A stretch of DNA of 64,000 bases from Salmonella enterica subsp. enterica serovar Typhimurium str. LT2 (GCF_000006945.2 NC_003197.2:4402001-4466000); one strand, 5' to 3'; counted from the first letter of the stretch, positions 28,548 to 36,397 are shown. The notes: generated by a model not told the origin, from the letters alone. Program-made: numbers and translations.

Positions 28548-30901
28548 TATGCGTACTCCCGGCGCCGTTGCTGCGCCATGACATCGTTAATCATTCTCTC
28601 CAGCTCGCGTTTGCTCAGCGACAGCACGTTGTTGATATCTTTGGCGGCATTCGCGCCGCTTCCCTGCACGGTAACCTGCGGGGAAAAGTGTACCTGCACG
28701 TTGCTTTGCGCGCGGGAGGGCAGCGTATAAGGTTTCCCGCCGGATTTGCCGGGAAGCGCGGCTGGCGTCGGCGGCGTGGCGGCGCTTTTCGTCTTCACAG
28801 GCTGCGGCGAGGCCATCGTTTTGGCCGAGGTTGTCACCGCTTTCGCTCCCGATGCCAGCGGCGCGCTGGCCTGTTGCGCGACCATTGTTCCGGCAATACC
28901 GGGGACGGCGGCGGCGACAGACGGCATTTCAGCGCTGATGCCCAGCGCGCTTTTCGCCCAGTCGGGGATCAGCGCTTTTATCTTCTCAATCGCCCCGCTC
29001 AGGAAAGGAAGCGCATTCAGAATGCCGTTGATCAGGCTATCGAGAATATTGCCGCCAAATTCGCTGAAACTGGCGGGGAGTTCAATGCCAAACCAGTCCA
29101 GTACGCCGGCGAAGGCGCGGTAAAACAACCCCAGCGGCGACCAGTCGAGAATCAGACGCGTGACGCCGGCAATGCCTCCGTCAAAGGCGGTTTTGATGCG
29201 CTCCCAGACTCCGGCAAAGAAACCGGAAATCGGTTCCCAGTAGCGATAAAGTAAATAGGCGGCGCCTGCGATAGCGGTGATAGTCAGGCCGACAGGGTTC
29301 ATCAGCAGCGCCCGACCCAGCCAGATAAACGTCTGGCCGACCAGCCGTAGCCCTTTTATCAGGCCGTTTCCCAGCAGCATCGTCAGGCTTTTCGCACCGT
29401 TGCCAAACGATTTCAGAACCGACAGCGCGCGACTGCCGCCGCCCAGCGCCAGACCGGCTTTGACCTTCAGGAAGATATCGATCAGGCGAATAAACGGTGA
29501 CGCAATGAGGTTTGCTCCCAGCCTGAGAATATTCAGCGCCCCGTTGAACAGCCAGATAACGCTAACGACTTTAGCGACCCCTTGCACCAGCGCCGGATTT
29601 TCCCGCAGCCAGGCGCTGAACTGCCGCACCAGCGGCGTGATGCTTTGCGCCAGTTCGCCAATGGCGGGCATCAGTTCCAGGCCGACGGTCAGCCACAGAT
29701 CGTTAAGTGAAAGTTGTAACGCTTTGGTCTGTTCTCCGGGCGATGTCATTTTCGCGGCGAAGTCATCATCAATAACATGTTGCCCCGCCGCCTGCATTGC
29801 GGAGGCTTTTAGCTGGCGATATTCGTCCATATTCGCCAGCATCGGGGCGAGAAAATCCCGCGTTTGCGCATCGCCGAACATCGCGCCGAGGTTAAATTTC
29901 TCCACCATGGCCTGTAGCGCGTCGCCGCGCGCGGAAAGATCCTCAATCTTCATGGTTTGCCTGAAGGTGTCGAGGATCTGCGGGTTCATTTTCTCCAGTT
30001 GCATCTGCACGATGTGGGTCATCGCTTCCGTCACGCCGATCCCATTTTGCTGATGCTCCAGCAGCGATCCCTGAAGATCCACGCCCTGGCGGGCAAACCA
30101 ACTGTCCGTCTCTTTCGAGAAGGCGGATTTCAGGAAATGGTCGAAATTCGCTGCCGCCGCGCCTGCGTCAGGGGCATTTTTCATGGCGATTTGCATCGTT
30201 GCGGTCAGTTCCGCAATGCCTTCTTTCCCCTGAGCGCCGGTTTTTCCGGCAAAGGCGTTAATCCACTGGGTTTGCTCTGCAACGGAGCCGCCGCCGCTTT
30301 TTGCCACGCTGTACAGCATATTTTGCGCAAAACGGAAGTCGTCAGGGGCGATGTTCAGTTTGTCGCGAGTGGCCAGAGCCGCCTGCGCCCAGCTTTGCGC
30401 GCTGTCGCGGGAGGCGGTCGCGGCTTTGGCGATATCGGGCATGTAGCGGCTAAGATCCTGCAATGCGCTGACGCCGCCTTCGATCATCGTGGCGGCGGTG
30501 CTTTGCAGATCTTTTTGATCTTGATTGAAATCAAGGCTCCAGTCGCGGATATTCAGGCTCAGGGCGTCCCGCGCGGTGTTATCCATGCCGCCCTTCGCCG
30601 CCATATCGACCATGTTGCCCTGAAATTCGTAAGGCAGCTTCCAGTCGGGAGTCTCAACGTTCAGGAGCTTGCCGAGCTGTCCGGCGAACGTTTGTGTTTT
30701 TTCCAGCAACCCGGCGCGCTGTTTATCGTTCTCTTCCCGGCGAAGGGCGGAGTTAGCGAGCTGTTGCGTAAGCCGGGTGACTTTTGTTTGCTCAAAGCTG
30801 AGCGTGTGCAGCGTGCTGGCGTTGAGTGAGCCGTAACGGGCTATTGCCTGCGTCAACGTCTCATTACGCGCCTGAAGCTGGGTAATAATGTCGTTGGCCA
30901 A
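28547..30901 (-). CDS. Tail tape measure protein
   Basis: A 784-residue tape measure. The N-terminal 100 residues are coiled coil, residues 160-400 carry the phage_TMP core (FRFAQNMLYSVAKSGGGSVA; AELTATMQIAMKNAPDAGAA), and hydrophobic segments fall between about 440 and 560. At about 0.15 nm per residue it would set a tail near 118 nm. The start codon is TTG at 30901 (ANDIITQLQA follows) with a weak ribosome site and no ATG until about residue 97. This may keep its level low relative to tube and sheath. Confidence 0.92.
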   Translation of the reverse strand: MANDIITQLQARNETLTQAIARYGSLNASTLHTLSFEQTKVTRLTQQLANSALRREENDKQRAGLLEKTQTFAGQLGKLLNVETPDWKLPYEFQGNMVDMAAKGGMDNTARDALSLNIRDWSLDFNQDQKDLQSTAATMIEGGVSALQDLSRYMPDIAKAATASRDSAQSWAQAALATRDKLNIAPDDFRFAQNMLYSVAKSGGGSVAEQTQWINAFAGKTGAQGKEGIAELTATMQIAMKNAPDAGAAAANFDHFLKSAFSKETDSWFARQGVDLQGSLLEHQQNGIGVTEAMTHIVQMQLEKMNPQILDTFRQTMKIEDLSARGDALQAMVEKFNLGAMFGDAQTRDFLAPMLANMDEYRQLKASAMQAAGQHVIDDDFAAKMTSPGEQTKALQLSLNDLWLTVGLELMPAIGELAQSITPLVRQFSAWLRENPALVQGVAKVVSVIWLFNGALNILRLGANLIASPFIRLIDIFLKVKAGLALGGGSRALSVLKSFGNGAKSLTMLLGNGLIKGLRLVGQTFIWLGRALLMNPVGLTITAIAGAAYLLYRYWEPISGFFAGVWERIKTAFDGGIAGVTRLILDWSPLGLFYRAFAGVLDWFGIELPASFSEFGGNILDSLINGILNALPFLSGAIEKIKALIPDWAKSALGISAEMPSVAAAVPGIAGTMVAQQASAPLASGAKAVTTSAKTMASPQPVKTKSAATPPTPAALPGKSGGKPYTLPSRAQSNVQVHFSPQVTVQGSGANAAKDINNVLSLSKRELERMINDVMAQQRRREYA

Positions 30902-30971
30902 AATAGTGTCTCGTATAAGTTGCCCGGTAACAGGCTGCTTGCCGGAAAAAGGACAGGGAAGGAGTGAACCG

Positions 30972-31009
30972 GGCTTGGGTCAGGAAACCCGCAGGCATTA
31001 AGCCTGCGA
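30972..31009 (-). terminator. Hairpin over the end of the gpE-like frame
   Basis: CGCAGGC / GCCTGCG around TTAAT, with the TAA of the gpE-like frame in the loop, followed by GGGTTTCC on the minus strand. This is a plausible attenuator or processing site ahead of the tape measure gene; the T-tract is weak. Confidence 0.4.
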
Positions 31010-31126
31010 GTCGTATTCGTGTTTAATTTGCGCGCTGGCTTCGTCCAGCCAGCAGGTAAAATCGTCAACCGACAGCGCGTCAATTTCACTGGGCGGAAAG
31101 CGAAACCACCTCGCCAGCAGCGCCAT
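30998..31126 (-). CDS. GpE-like tail chaperone extension (frameshift product)
   Basis: A 42-residue frame beginning MALLARWFRFPPSE and containing DALSVDDFTCWLDEASAQ. It matches the short gpE family (hydrophobic, then FPPSE, then a D-DDF--W motif). It overlaps the 3' end of the chaperone gene in the frame reached by a -2 or +1 shift and stays open upstream to at least 31190. It is therefore probably expressed as a C-terminal extension of the chaperone rather than from its own weak start. Confidence 0.7.
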   Translation of the reverse strand: MALLARWFRFPPSEIDALSVDDFTCWLDEASAQIKHEYDSQA

Positions 31127-31403
31127 TGCCTGCCACAGTTGCTGTGGGTTCTGTAGCCATGCTAAGCATGGACTGAAATCGTTTCTGCAATGCCTGATAG
31201 TCCAGCAGATCCATTTCCGCCAGATCTTCGGTTACCAGCCCGGTCATAGCCGCCATCAGCGGCTCATCCCACTCTTCCGGTTTATCGCTGGCGCGTCGCG
31301 CGGCGCGCATATCTTTTACCTTCAGGCGACGTAATTGCAGAACGTCGATACGTTCCCCGGCGGCGGAGGTAAACGGGAACTGCAGGGTATATTTTTCGTT
31401 CAT
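31086..31403 (-). CDS. Tail assembly chaperone (Mu gp41/P2 gpE position)
   Basis: A 105-residue protein starting MNEKYTLQFPFTSAAGERID, with LQLRRLKVKDMRAARRA, a typical tail assembly chaperone between the tube and tape-measure genes. The family usually makes a short product and a longer frameshifted product that coats the tape measure. The alternative C-terminus is visible as the 30998-31126 frame. A CCATGC/GCATGG hairpin at 31157-31171 lies in the overlap and could stimulate the shift. Confidence 0.82.
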   Translation of the reverse strand: MNEKYTLQFPFTSAAGERIDVLQLRRLKVKDMRAARRASDKPEEWDEPLMAAMTGLVTEDLAEMDLLDYQALQKRFQSMLSMATEPTATVAGNGAAGEVVSLSAQ

Positions 31404-31428
31404 GGTATAGTCCTTATTCGTCGTGTTA

Positions 31429-31452
31429 AATTCGGGGCCGTAGCCCCGAAGT
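31429..31452 (-). terminator. Attenuator-like hairpin after the tail tube gene
   Basis: TTCGGGGC / GCCCCGAA stem with a short loop lies directly after the tube gene. The minus-strand sequence that follows (TTTAACAC) is only weakly T-rich. A partial terminator here would keep tube mRNA above downstream chaperone and tape-measure mRNA. Confidence 0.5.
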
Positions 31453-31454
31453 AA

Positions 31455-31979
31455 TTAACCGCCAATATTATTGCGGTAGGCATTTAATTGATCCGCGCCA
31501 TTTACGCGGAAAATATTCGCCAGATAATCCAGTTCAAGAAGCGTTTCACCGTCAACCACCTGTTTAATATAAGTGCAGCCGAAGGCGCTGCTGAATTCCG
31601 GGTTTTCATTCTGTTTAAACGTTCCCAGCGGGTTCTTTTTAAACATTACGGTCATATGCGTCACCAGCGCTAACTGATCCGCTTTACCCTGCGAGTTATA
31701 ACAATCGATGCTGGAGCGGCACTGCAATGCCACCGCCTGCCACGGATTTGCCGTTTTACGCATGACGTCGTGGTAAAACGAGTTCCATTTAATTTCACCT
31801 TCCAGTTTGTCAAAACCGGCAGGCAGTTCAATTTTACCGACCATCCCCAGCGCTTTATGCTCCTGCATAATCATGCTGATATCAGGCAGTTTAATTTCAC
31901 TCGCGCGACCTAAAAGATTATTACCATCAAGATAAATATTGGCGTTGGTAATACGGTTAATTTGAATTTTTCCAGCCAT
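31455..31979 (-). CDS. Major tail tube protein (FII)
   Basis: A 174-residue contractile tail tube protein of the phage FII family. Landmarks are NRITNANIYLDGNNLLGRAS at the N-terminus, ALGMVGKIELPAGFDKLEGE, and LLELDYLANIFRVNGADQLN at the C-terminus. The ATG overlaps the sheath stop (TAATG), coupling the two major structural proteins. Confidence 0.93.
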   Translation of the reverse strand: MAGKIQINRITNANIYLDGNNLLGRASEIKLPDISMIMQEHKALGMVGKIELPAGFDKLEGEIKWNSFYHDVMRKTANPWQAVALQCRSSIDCYNSQGKADQLALVTHMTVMFKKNPLGTFKQNENPEFSSAFGCTYIKQVVDGETLLELDYLANIFRVNGADQLNAYRNNIGG

Positions 31980-33406
31980 TAGCGATTGCTCTCCAGAGAA
32001 ACTAAATATTCAGAGGTAATTTCGGTTTCAAACGTCAGACGTTCCAGCGGCGGCGGCGGGGTGAATTTGTAGCTCAGCAACAGATGCCCGGCTGCCAGTT
32101 CAGTCTGTTCGTTACGCGCCGGGTCGTACCAGCATTCAAAGCCCAACAACGCGCCGTCGGCAATCAGCTTGCGGCCCCAGGTGTTCACCGATTCGGTTAG
32201 CGCGTCGATCAGCGCCTGATTAATCGGCATATCCATGTATTGCTGGCTAAAATAGCGAATCGATTCGTTAATCACATCACCAGTACGGCGCACGTTCTCA
32301 AAGTTACGCATATGAGTAACCGTCGGCCAGGCGGCGGTACGGTTGCCCCACAGGCGCAAACCGGAGCCATAGCTGTTGAAGATGGTGGTGATGCCGTTTT
32401 CATTCAGTTGATTCACTTCGGTTTGCGGATCGTCGATCATCGCTGACAGCGAGCGCTCTACGCCGGTAATGCCCTGAATTTCCTGATTGGAGTTGCTCCA
32501 CCAGAAGCCTTTTTCCAGATCCACTTTGGCACGCAGGCCAGCGGCGCGAGAGGAGAGCGGCTCCAGGACTTCGCTGTTCGTCGCGCTGTCGTACACTTTA
32601 ACGTGCGGATAGCACAGACGCGCGCGATCGGAACTGGTATTGAAGTTAATCGCCCCCTGCGGACCGCGCCCTGCCAGAACCTGCTGGAAAGTCGTGCCGA
32701 TGGGCGCATCAATGTAGGTAATGGCTCCCAGCGCTTCTGCCTGAGCGATAAGCTTAACGGCGACCGAGTTTTGCGTACAAAAGACCGGCGCAATCAGGAT
32801 CTTCGCGTAAAAACCAAACTGGTTCCAGGTGTCCTGTAACAGCTTCATGCCGGTACGGTCACCCGCCGTGTTTACCGCGCCAACAATATCGGCGGCAGTC
32901 ACTTTGGTGGGGTCCGCGTAAGTATAATTTACATAGGCCTGAACGCCGGGTTTCAGATTGGTCCCCATGCAGGTGATTTTACCGGTCAGCATATCAATGG
33001 TGTAATCGGTGCCTTTGATATAAGCGTTTCCGGCGTTCGTGCTGCGGCCAATGTTCATCGTTTGCACGGCCCCGTGCTTGAGTTGAATCTGACCGTTGTC
33101 ATCAACCTTCACGGTTTCACTGGGAATGGTACTTTTGTGTACCGCCGGATTCAGCACGTTAATCACCACGACCGTCCCTGCGCCGTGATCGTAGATCGCC
33201 TTCAGCGCCTGCGGGATGGTGAAATTTGCCAGACCTGGGCCAAACTGTGCCGCGTCGCTTTCAGAAAGGCACAGCGTTGGCTGGTTAACCGGGCCGCATG
33301 GCGCGGTGCCGATCAGACCAATAACCGCAGATTTAACCGCCTTAACCGGACGTGGGCCGGTTTCGATCTCAATGGTCTCTACACCGTGCAGGTAATTAGC
33401 TGCCAT
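31979..33406 (-). CDS. Contractile tail sheath protein (FI)
   Basis: A 475-residue sheath protein; start MAANYLHGVETIEIETGPRP at 33406 with AGAGGAAA upstream. KSAVIGLIGTAPCGP, VVVINVLNP and the C-terminal YSGGRVNY-like ESIRYFSQQYMDMPINQALI with LSYKFTPPPPLERLTFETEI are sheath-family landmarks. Presence of an intact sheath shows the tail is contractile. The in-frame ATG at 33424 lacks comparable support. Confidence 0.93.
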   Translation of the reverse strand: MAANYLHGVETIEIETGPRPVKAVKSAVIGLIGTAPCGPVNQPTLCLSESDAAQFGPGLANFTIPQALKAIYDHGAGTVVVINVLNPAVHKSTIPSETVKVDDNGQIQLKHGAVQTMNIGRSTNAGNAYIKGTDYTIDMLTGKITCMGTNLKPGVQAYVNYTYADPTKVTAADIVGAVNTAGDRTGMKLLQDTWNQFGFYAKILIAPVFCTQNSVAVKLIAQAEALGAITYIDAPIGTTFQQVLAGRGPQGAINFNTSSDRARLCYPHVKVYDSATNSEVLEPLSSRAAGLRAKVDLEKGFWWSNSNQEIQGITGVERSLSAMIDDPQTEVNQLNENGITTIFNSYGSGLRLWGNRTAAWPTVTHMRNFENVRRTGDVINESIRYFSQQYMDMPINQALIDALTESVNTWGRKLIADGALLGFECWYDPARNEQTELAAGHLLLSYKFTPPPPLERLTFETEITSEYLVSLESNR

Positions 33407-33593
33407 GGACAATTTCCTCTTCATTAGTTTCTACTTCTTGCGTAACCACTGGCACCAGGTGACGGCGGGCAATCATGGTGATTACCCACTCGTTATCTTC
33501 CGGCAGCGAGATTTCGCTATTGGGCCACAGTAAGACTTCCTGACCGTCGGCGAGCGTGACGCCGCTTGCCGGGCCACTGTAGATATATTTCAT
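33396..33593 (-). CDS. DUF2635 protein (Mu gp38-like)
   Basis: A 65-residue protein, MKYIYSGPASGVTLADGQEV, of the DUF2635 family found just before the sheath gene in Mu-like phages. It starts inside the gp37 stop (ATGA overlap) and its last bases overlap the sheath start. The function is unknown. Its presence is a strong sign of Mu-like rather than P2-like descent. Confidence 0.82.
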   Translation of the reverse strand: MKYIYSGPASGVTLADGQEVLLWPNSEISLPEDNEWVITMIARRHLVPVVTQEVETNEEEIVHGS

Positions 33594-34045
33594 TGAATTT
33601 CCTCATAATTAACGATTGTCAGCAGGGGGGAGTCCTTGCTTTCCTGTTCCGCGATAAACAGGGTGCTGGCGGTCATATCCAGGGCGTAACGGCAGAAGTT
33701 TGCGGCGTCGCCGATATATTTTTCGCTTTCCAGCCAGAGCGGACGATCACAGTCGGGAAGTTCAATGCCCCCCAACGAGCGACGTAGACGATCCAGCGCG
33801 TTTATCGCGTCACTTATTTGCGGAACAATAACGGTGGCGGAAATCCGGATTAGTTGTTTTTGTACCGTGGCATCCGTATTTTCTGGTTCGGCAAAAACCG
33901 AACCGCAGTAGTGAATTAATACCGTTACCTGCTGTCCTGTTGGGATATATACTTTCGCATCGGTTGATGAAATATGTATATCCATATCAGGGTTTAATTC
34001 ACGTAGTCTATTCGCCACGGTATGTATAACAGATAATGTTTCCAT
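33590..34045 (-). CDS. Mu gp37-like tail protein (DUF1834)
   Basis: A 151-residue protein, METLSVIHTVANRLRELNPD, of the gp37/DUF1834 family, which precedes gp38 and sheath in Mu-like phages and is probably a tail terminator or connector-side protein. AAGGAAAA lies upstream of the ATG at 34045. It is the first gene of the tail module, downstream of a terminator at 34173-34203, so a separate promoter may lie in 34050-34170. Confidence 0.8.
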   Translation of the reverse strand: METLSVIHTVANRLRELNPDMDIHISSTDAKVYIPTGQQVTVLIHYCGSVFAEPENTDATVQKQLIRISATVIVPQISDAINALDRLRRSLGGIELPDCDRPLWLESEKYIGDAANFCRYALDMTASTLFIAEQESKDSPLLTIVNYEEIQ

Positions 34046-34164
34046 ATACGGTTTTCCTTGATTTACCGGGAGAGATAATATTCTCTCTTCGTTATCGTTC
34101 AGACGTATTTTGATGTATCAGGCATCAGGCGTCTTTTAATCTCCTTTAGAGAAAAAAGTTAAAA

Positions 34165-34203
34165 CAAATAAAAAATCCCCGGCGTATAAACGACGGGGAT
34201 TTG
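34165..34203 (-). terminator. Rho-independent terminator between lysis and tail modules
   Basis: AAATCCCCG / CGGGGATTT stem (34173-34181 and 34195-34203) followed on the minus strand by TTTTTTATTT. This is a classic intrinsic terminator after the 34205-34519 gene. Confidence 0.85.
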
Positions 34204-34204
34204 T

Positions 34205-34519
34205 TTAATGGTTACCTCGTTGAATCAGTTCTATTTTGCTATATAGCGCATCCAGTTTTGCTTCCAGAACGGCCTGGCCGCGAAGATAATCCTCGCGGCG
34301 GACATAATGCAGCGGTAAATCGGCGCGAAATTCCAGAAATTCTCTCTCCAGCCTGGACCAGCCCGCTTCTGATTCGCGCCGGGCAGCTTCCAGTGCTTCA
34401 AAACGTTCATTCAGCCGTTTTTCAATTTGCGCCAGCAGCAATTTACCGGCAGCAAACATTAATCCAACAAACGAAAGTAAGAGGGAGATGACTTCCCAAA
34501 AATCGATACTGAGTTTCAT
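34205..34519 (-). CDS. Small membrane-anchored coiled-coil phage protein
   Basis: A 104-residue protein with one N-terminal membrane helix (FWEVISLLLSFVGLMFAAG, residues 7-25) and a charged helical remainder (IEKRLNERFEALEAARRESE). The layout resembles DUF2730 or Rz-like spanin/holin accessory proteins of Mu-like phages; I cannot choose between them. Position after holin and transglycosylase suggests a lysis or envelope role. GGGAG lies upstream of its ATG. Confidence 0.6.
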   Translation of the reverse strand: MKLSIDFWEVISLLLSFVGLMFAAGKLLLAQIEKRLNERFEALEAARRESEAGWSRLEREFLEFRADLPLHYVRREDYLRGQAVLEAKLDALYSKIELIQRGNH

Positions 34520-34531
34520 TACTCCCTCTGA

Positions 34532-35137
34532 TTAATGAATGCAGCTAGCCCGCCCCCATTGCAAATAACGGGGAGCATGTTGGTATAAAATCGCTTTGGG
34601 GTAGTGACGATTCTCGCGCCAGTTTGCGGCGCTGCGCCCGGCGTTAACGCGTTCTACATGTTCAAACCAGATGGACGCATCCAACCCCTTTGCGGCGGCC
34701 AGCTTTTTATCTCTGTTCACCCAGCCTTGCCCGCCGTTATAGGCGCTCAGAGTGAAAGCCATTCGCTGGCAGCTATTTTTTGCTAACACGCTTTTCCACA
34801 ACTGGCGGTCATACTGTACCAGCGCGCGTATCGCCCAGGCGGGATTAAACGGCTTGTTTTCGTGGAGTTCCGGGTACAACTGGCTCACCCATTTTGCCGT
34901 CGCAGGCATAAATTGCGCCATACCCTGCGCGCCAGCCGGAGAAAGCGCGTCAGGCGCCCAGCCGGATTCCTGATGTAGTTGCCCGGCAAAATCAGCAACG
35001 GGGGCGTTAAGCCCCCAGATTTCGCGCGCGGTACGAATCACTTCGTTGCGCCATTGCAGGGAAGCGCGCGGCGGTTCGGCAGCGTCGGCAGACAAGAAAG
35101 TCATAGCGCAGACCAGGCATACGTATTGATAACGCAT
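34532..35137 (-). CDS. Exported lytic transglycosylase (SLT domain)
   Basis: A 201-residue protein starting MRYQYVCLVCAMTFLSADA, a likely signal peptide cleaved near residue 19. It has the SLT catalytic domain: FAGQLHQESGW with the catalytic Glu near residue 57, AGAQGMAQFMPAT, and AYNGGQGWVN. It cleaves peptidoglycan glycan strands and would act as endolysin. The ATG at 35137 is three bases past the holin stop. A longer frame to 35236 lies within the holin gene and is not favoured. Confidence 0.88.
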   Translation of the reverse strand: MRYQYVCLVCAMTFLSADAAEPPRASLQWRNEVIRTAREIWGLNAPVADFAGQLHQESGWAPDALSPAGAQGMAQFMPATAKWVSQLYPELHENKPFNPAWAIRALVQYDRQLWKSVLAKNSCQRMAFTLSAYNGGQGWVNRDKKLAAAKGLDASIWFEHVERVNAGRSAANWRENRHYPKAILYQHAPRYLQWGRASCIH

Positions 35138-35139
35138 CG

Positions 35140-35427
35140 TTACAGCCCCAGCGCGACGGCAAGGCAAATTGCCGCAACGATGATCGCGCGACGAATCATC
35201 GCCGCGGCGCAGCACAGCGATTCTTCCCAGGGGCAAAAGGAGTCGGGACGTGCCCAGGGGAAAAGACTACGGTCGAGCCAGTAACCCAGCACCGCTGATA
35301 ACGAAACCAGGCTGAGTTTATAGATGACGACCGGAATTTGCGCTGATGATGTCCAGCCGATAAGCGCAAACAGTACGACAGAGGCAACCAGCCAGCCGGA
35401 AAGTCGGGGAACAATAATTTTTCGCAT
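35140..35427 (-). CDS. Putative holin
   Basis: A 95-residue protein with three hydrophobic segments (about 11-28, 33-48 and 79-95) and the motif GYWLDRSLFPWARPD, as in a holin family common in Mu-like and other enterobacterial prophages. AGGAG six bases upstream of ATG at 35427. It is the first gene of the leftward lysis-tail operon and adjoins the transglycosylase, which supports a lysis role. Confidence 0.75.
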   Translation of the reverse strand: MRKIIVPRLSGWLVASVVLFALIGWTSSAQIPVVIYKLSLVSLSAVLGYWLDRSLFPWARPDSFCPWEESLCCAAAMIRRAIIVAAICLAVALGL

Positions 35428-36002
35428 ACTCTATCTCCTGATAATTGAGAGAGAAGTATCGCTTTTCCCCATAGTGGAAGAACGAAAAGGGCTTTAATAA
35501 ATAACTTTAAAAAATGTTTAGCGCATGGCGTCAAATGCCAACAAATAAACGAATAAATAAAGCTTTCGGGGCAGGGGGTAGAGGTTGCCTGCGGAGAGTC
35601 AGTATGTGTCTGTGGCAGGCTACGATGGCGGTATTGCTGCGTCATAATAATCTTTGATTAAAATTATCTTATTGATTTTTAAAGTCAGTTTAAAAATTCA
35701 CGCGATTGTGAGGAAAGCAATCTTTTTGATCGAACGCAGAAAAAAATGCAAAAAATTAACTGTATATGCATACAGTATTGTGTAAAATGATGACATCAGT
35801 GAAGGCTTACTTCACCTATAAAATAAATACATATTATAAATTGAAAACGATATATATATTTTTTTAATTTATAATTAAATGCGTTGATAGTAAATATTTA
35901 TATATATTTTGAATGTATTGATAGGTAGTTATTGCACCGTTTTTTACGCTTCCCTTTTTGGTGCCGTCACGGGGAGCATGGTGCTGGATATGGAGATAAA
36001 AT
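35428..36002. promoter_or_regulatory. Divergent control region of the tail island
   Basis: 575 AT-rich bases without a credible gene, between the leftward holin gene and the rightward Mor-like activator. It holds the LexA box (35758-35777) and a GTGAAG/CTTCAC hairpin at 35799-35815. It also holds an AT-rich dyad at 35647-35667 (ATAAT-11-ATTAT) that could be an activator site for the late promoter, though this is a weak guess. The activator mRNA would have a leader of about 200 bases. Confidence 0.6.
35758..35777. promoter_or_regulatory. LexA (SOS) box upstream of the Mor-like activator
   Basis: AACTGTATATGCATACAGTA has the intact CTGT-N8-ACAG core and differs from the 20-base consensus only at its first base and two central bases. 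A possible -10 element TAAAAT (35783-35788) adjoins it, so bound LexA would block that promoter. Compare the lexA gene's own boxes at 57219-57255. Confidence 0.85.
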
Positions 36003-36350
36003 ATGATTCAGAAATCAAAAGAAATGGTTCGGCTTCCGGAGATTATTAACGATCTGGCGTTTCATGCGTCGCAGGTGCTTATTGAAAGCATGAATATTGA
36101 TAGCGCGTCAGCCGAAAATGCCGGTCAGGCAATTGCTGACAGAATGATGCGCAACTGGGGCGGGCAAAGCATTTATTTTCCCAAAGGTATCTCTGGTCGG
36201 GCTTCGGAACGGGATTATCAGATTTACAGCGAGTGCGATGGGCGTAATTATGCGGAGCTGGCCAAAAAGTACAATTTGACACTGCAGTGGATCTATAAAA
36301 TCGTTAAGCGGGTCCACACGGAAAAACAGCACCAGCGGCGTATGCTGTAA
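36003..36350 (+). CDS. Mor/C-family transcription activator
   Basis: A 115-residue protein of the Mor family (Mu middle and late operon activators). The dimerisation region is followed by IYFPKGISGRASERDYQIYS and a C-terminal helix-turn-helix, YAELAKKYNLTLQWIYKIVK. GGAG at 35992-35995 supports ATG at 36003. It is divergent from the lysis-tail operon and is the only regulator left in the island, so it probably activates the late promoter in 35430-35760. The LexA box upstream would tie it to DNA damage. Confidence 0.88.
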   Translation: MIQKSKEMVRLPEIINDLAFHASQVLIESMNIDSASAENAGQAIADRMMRNWGGQSIYFPKGISGRASERDYQIYSECDGRNYAELAKKYNLTLQWIYKIVKRVHTEKQHQRRML

Positions 36351-36397
36351 GCGATATCGGGTATGGCGTATAGCGCGACAAGCGCTATACGCCGGGA

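Noticed and set aside
30853..31089. 78-residue minus-strand frame across the chaperone/tape-measure junction
   Set aside because: It is in the third frame; the gpE-like reading is in a different frame ending at 30998.
35196..35645. 149-residue minus-strand frame upstream of and over the holin
   Set aside because: Overlaps the holin in another frame, lacks family features and has an unlikely composition; the holin has a good ribosome site.
17395..36350. Intact inducible Mu-like prophage
   Set aside because: No transposase, integrase, repressor, terminase, portal, protease or capsid gene is present between panS and lysC, so it cannot be a complete phage on its own.
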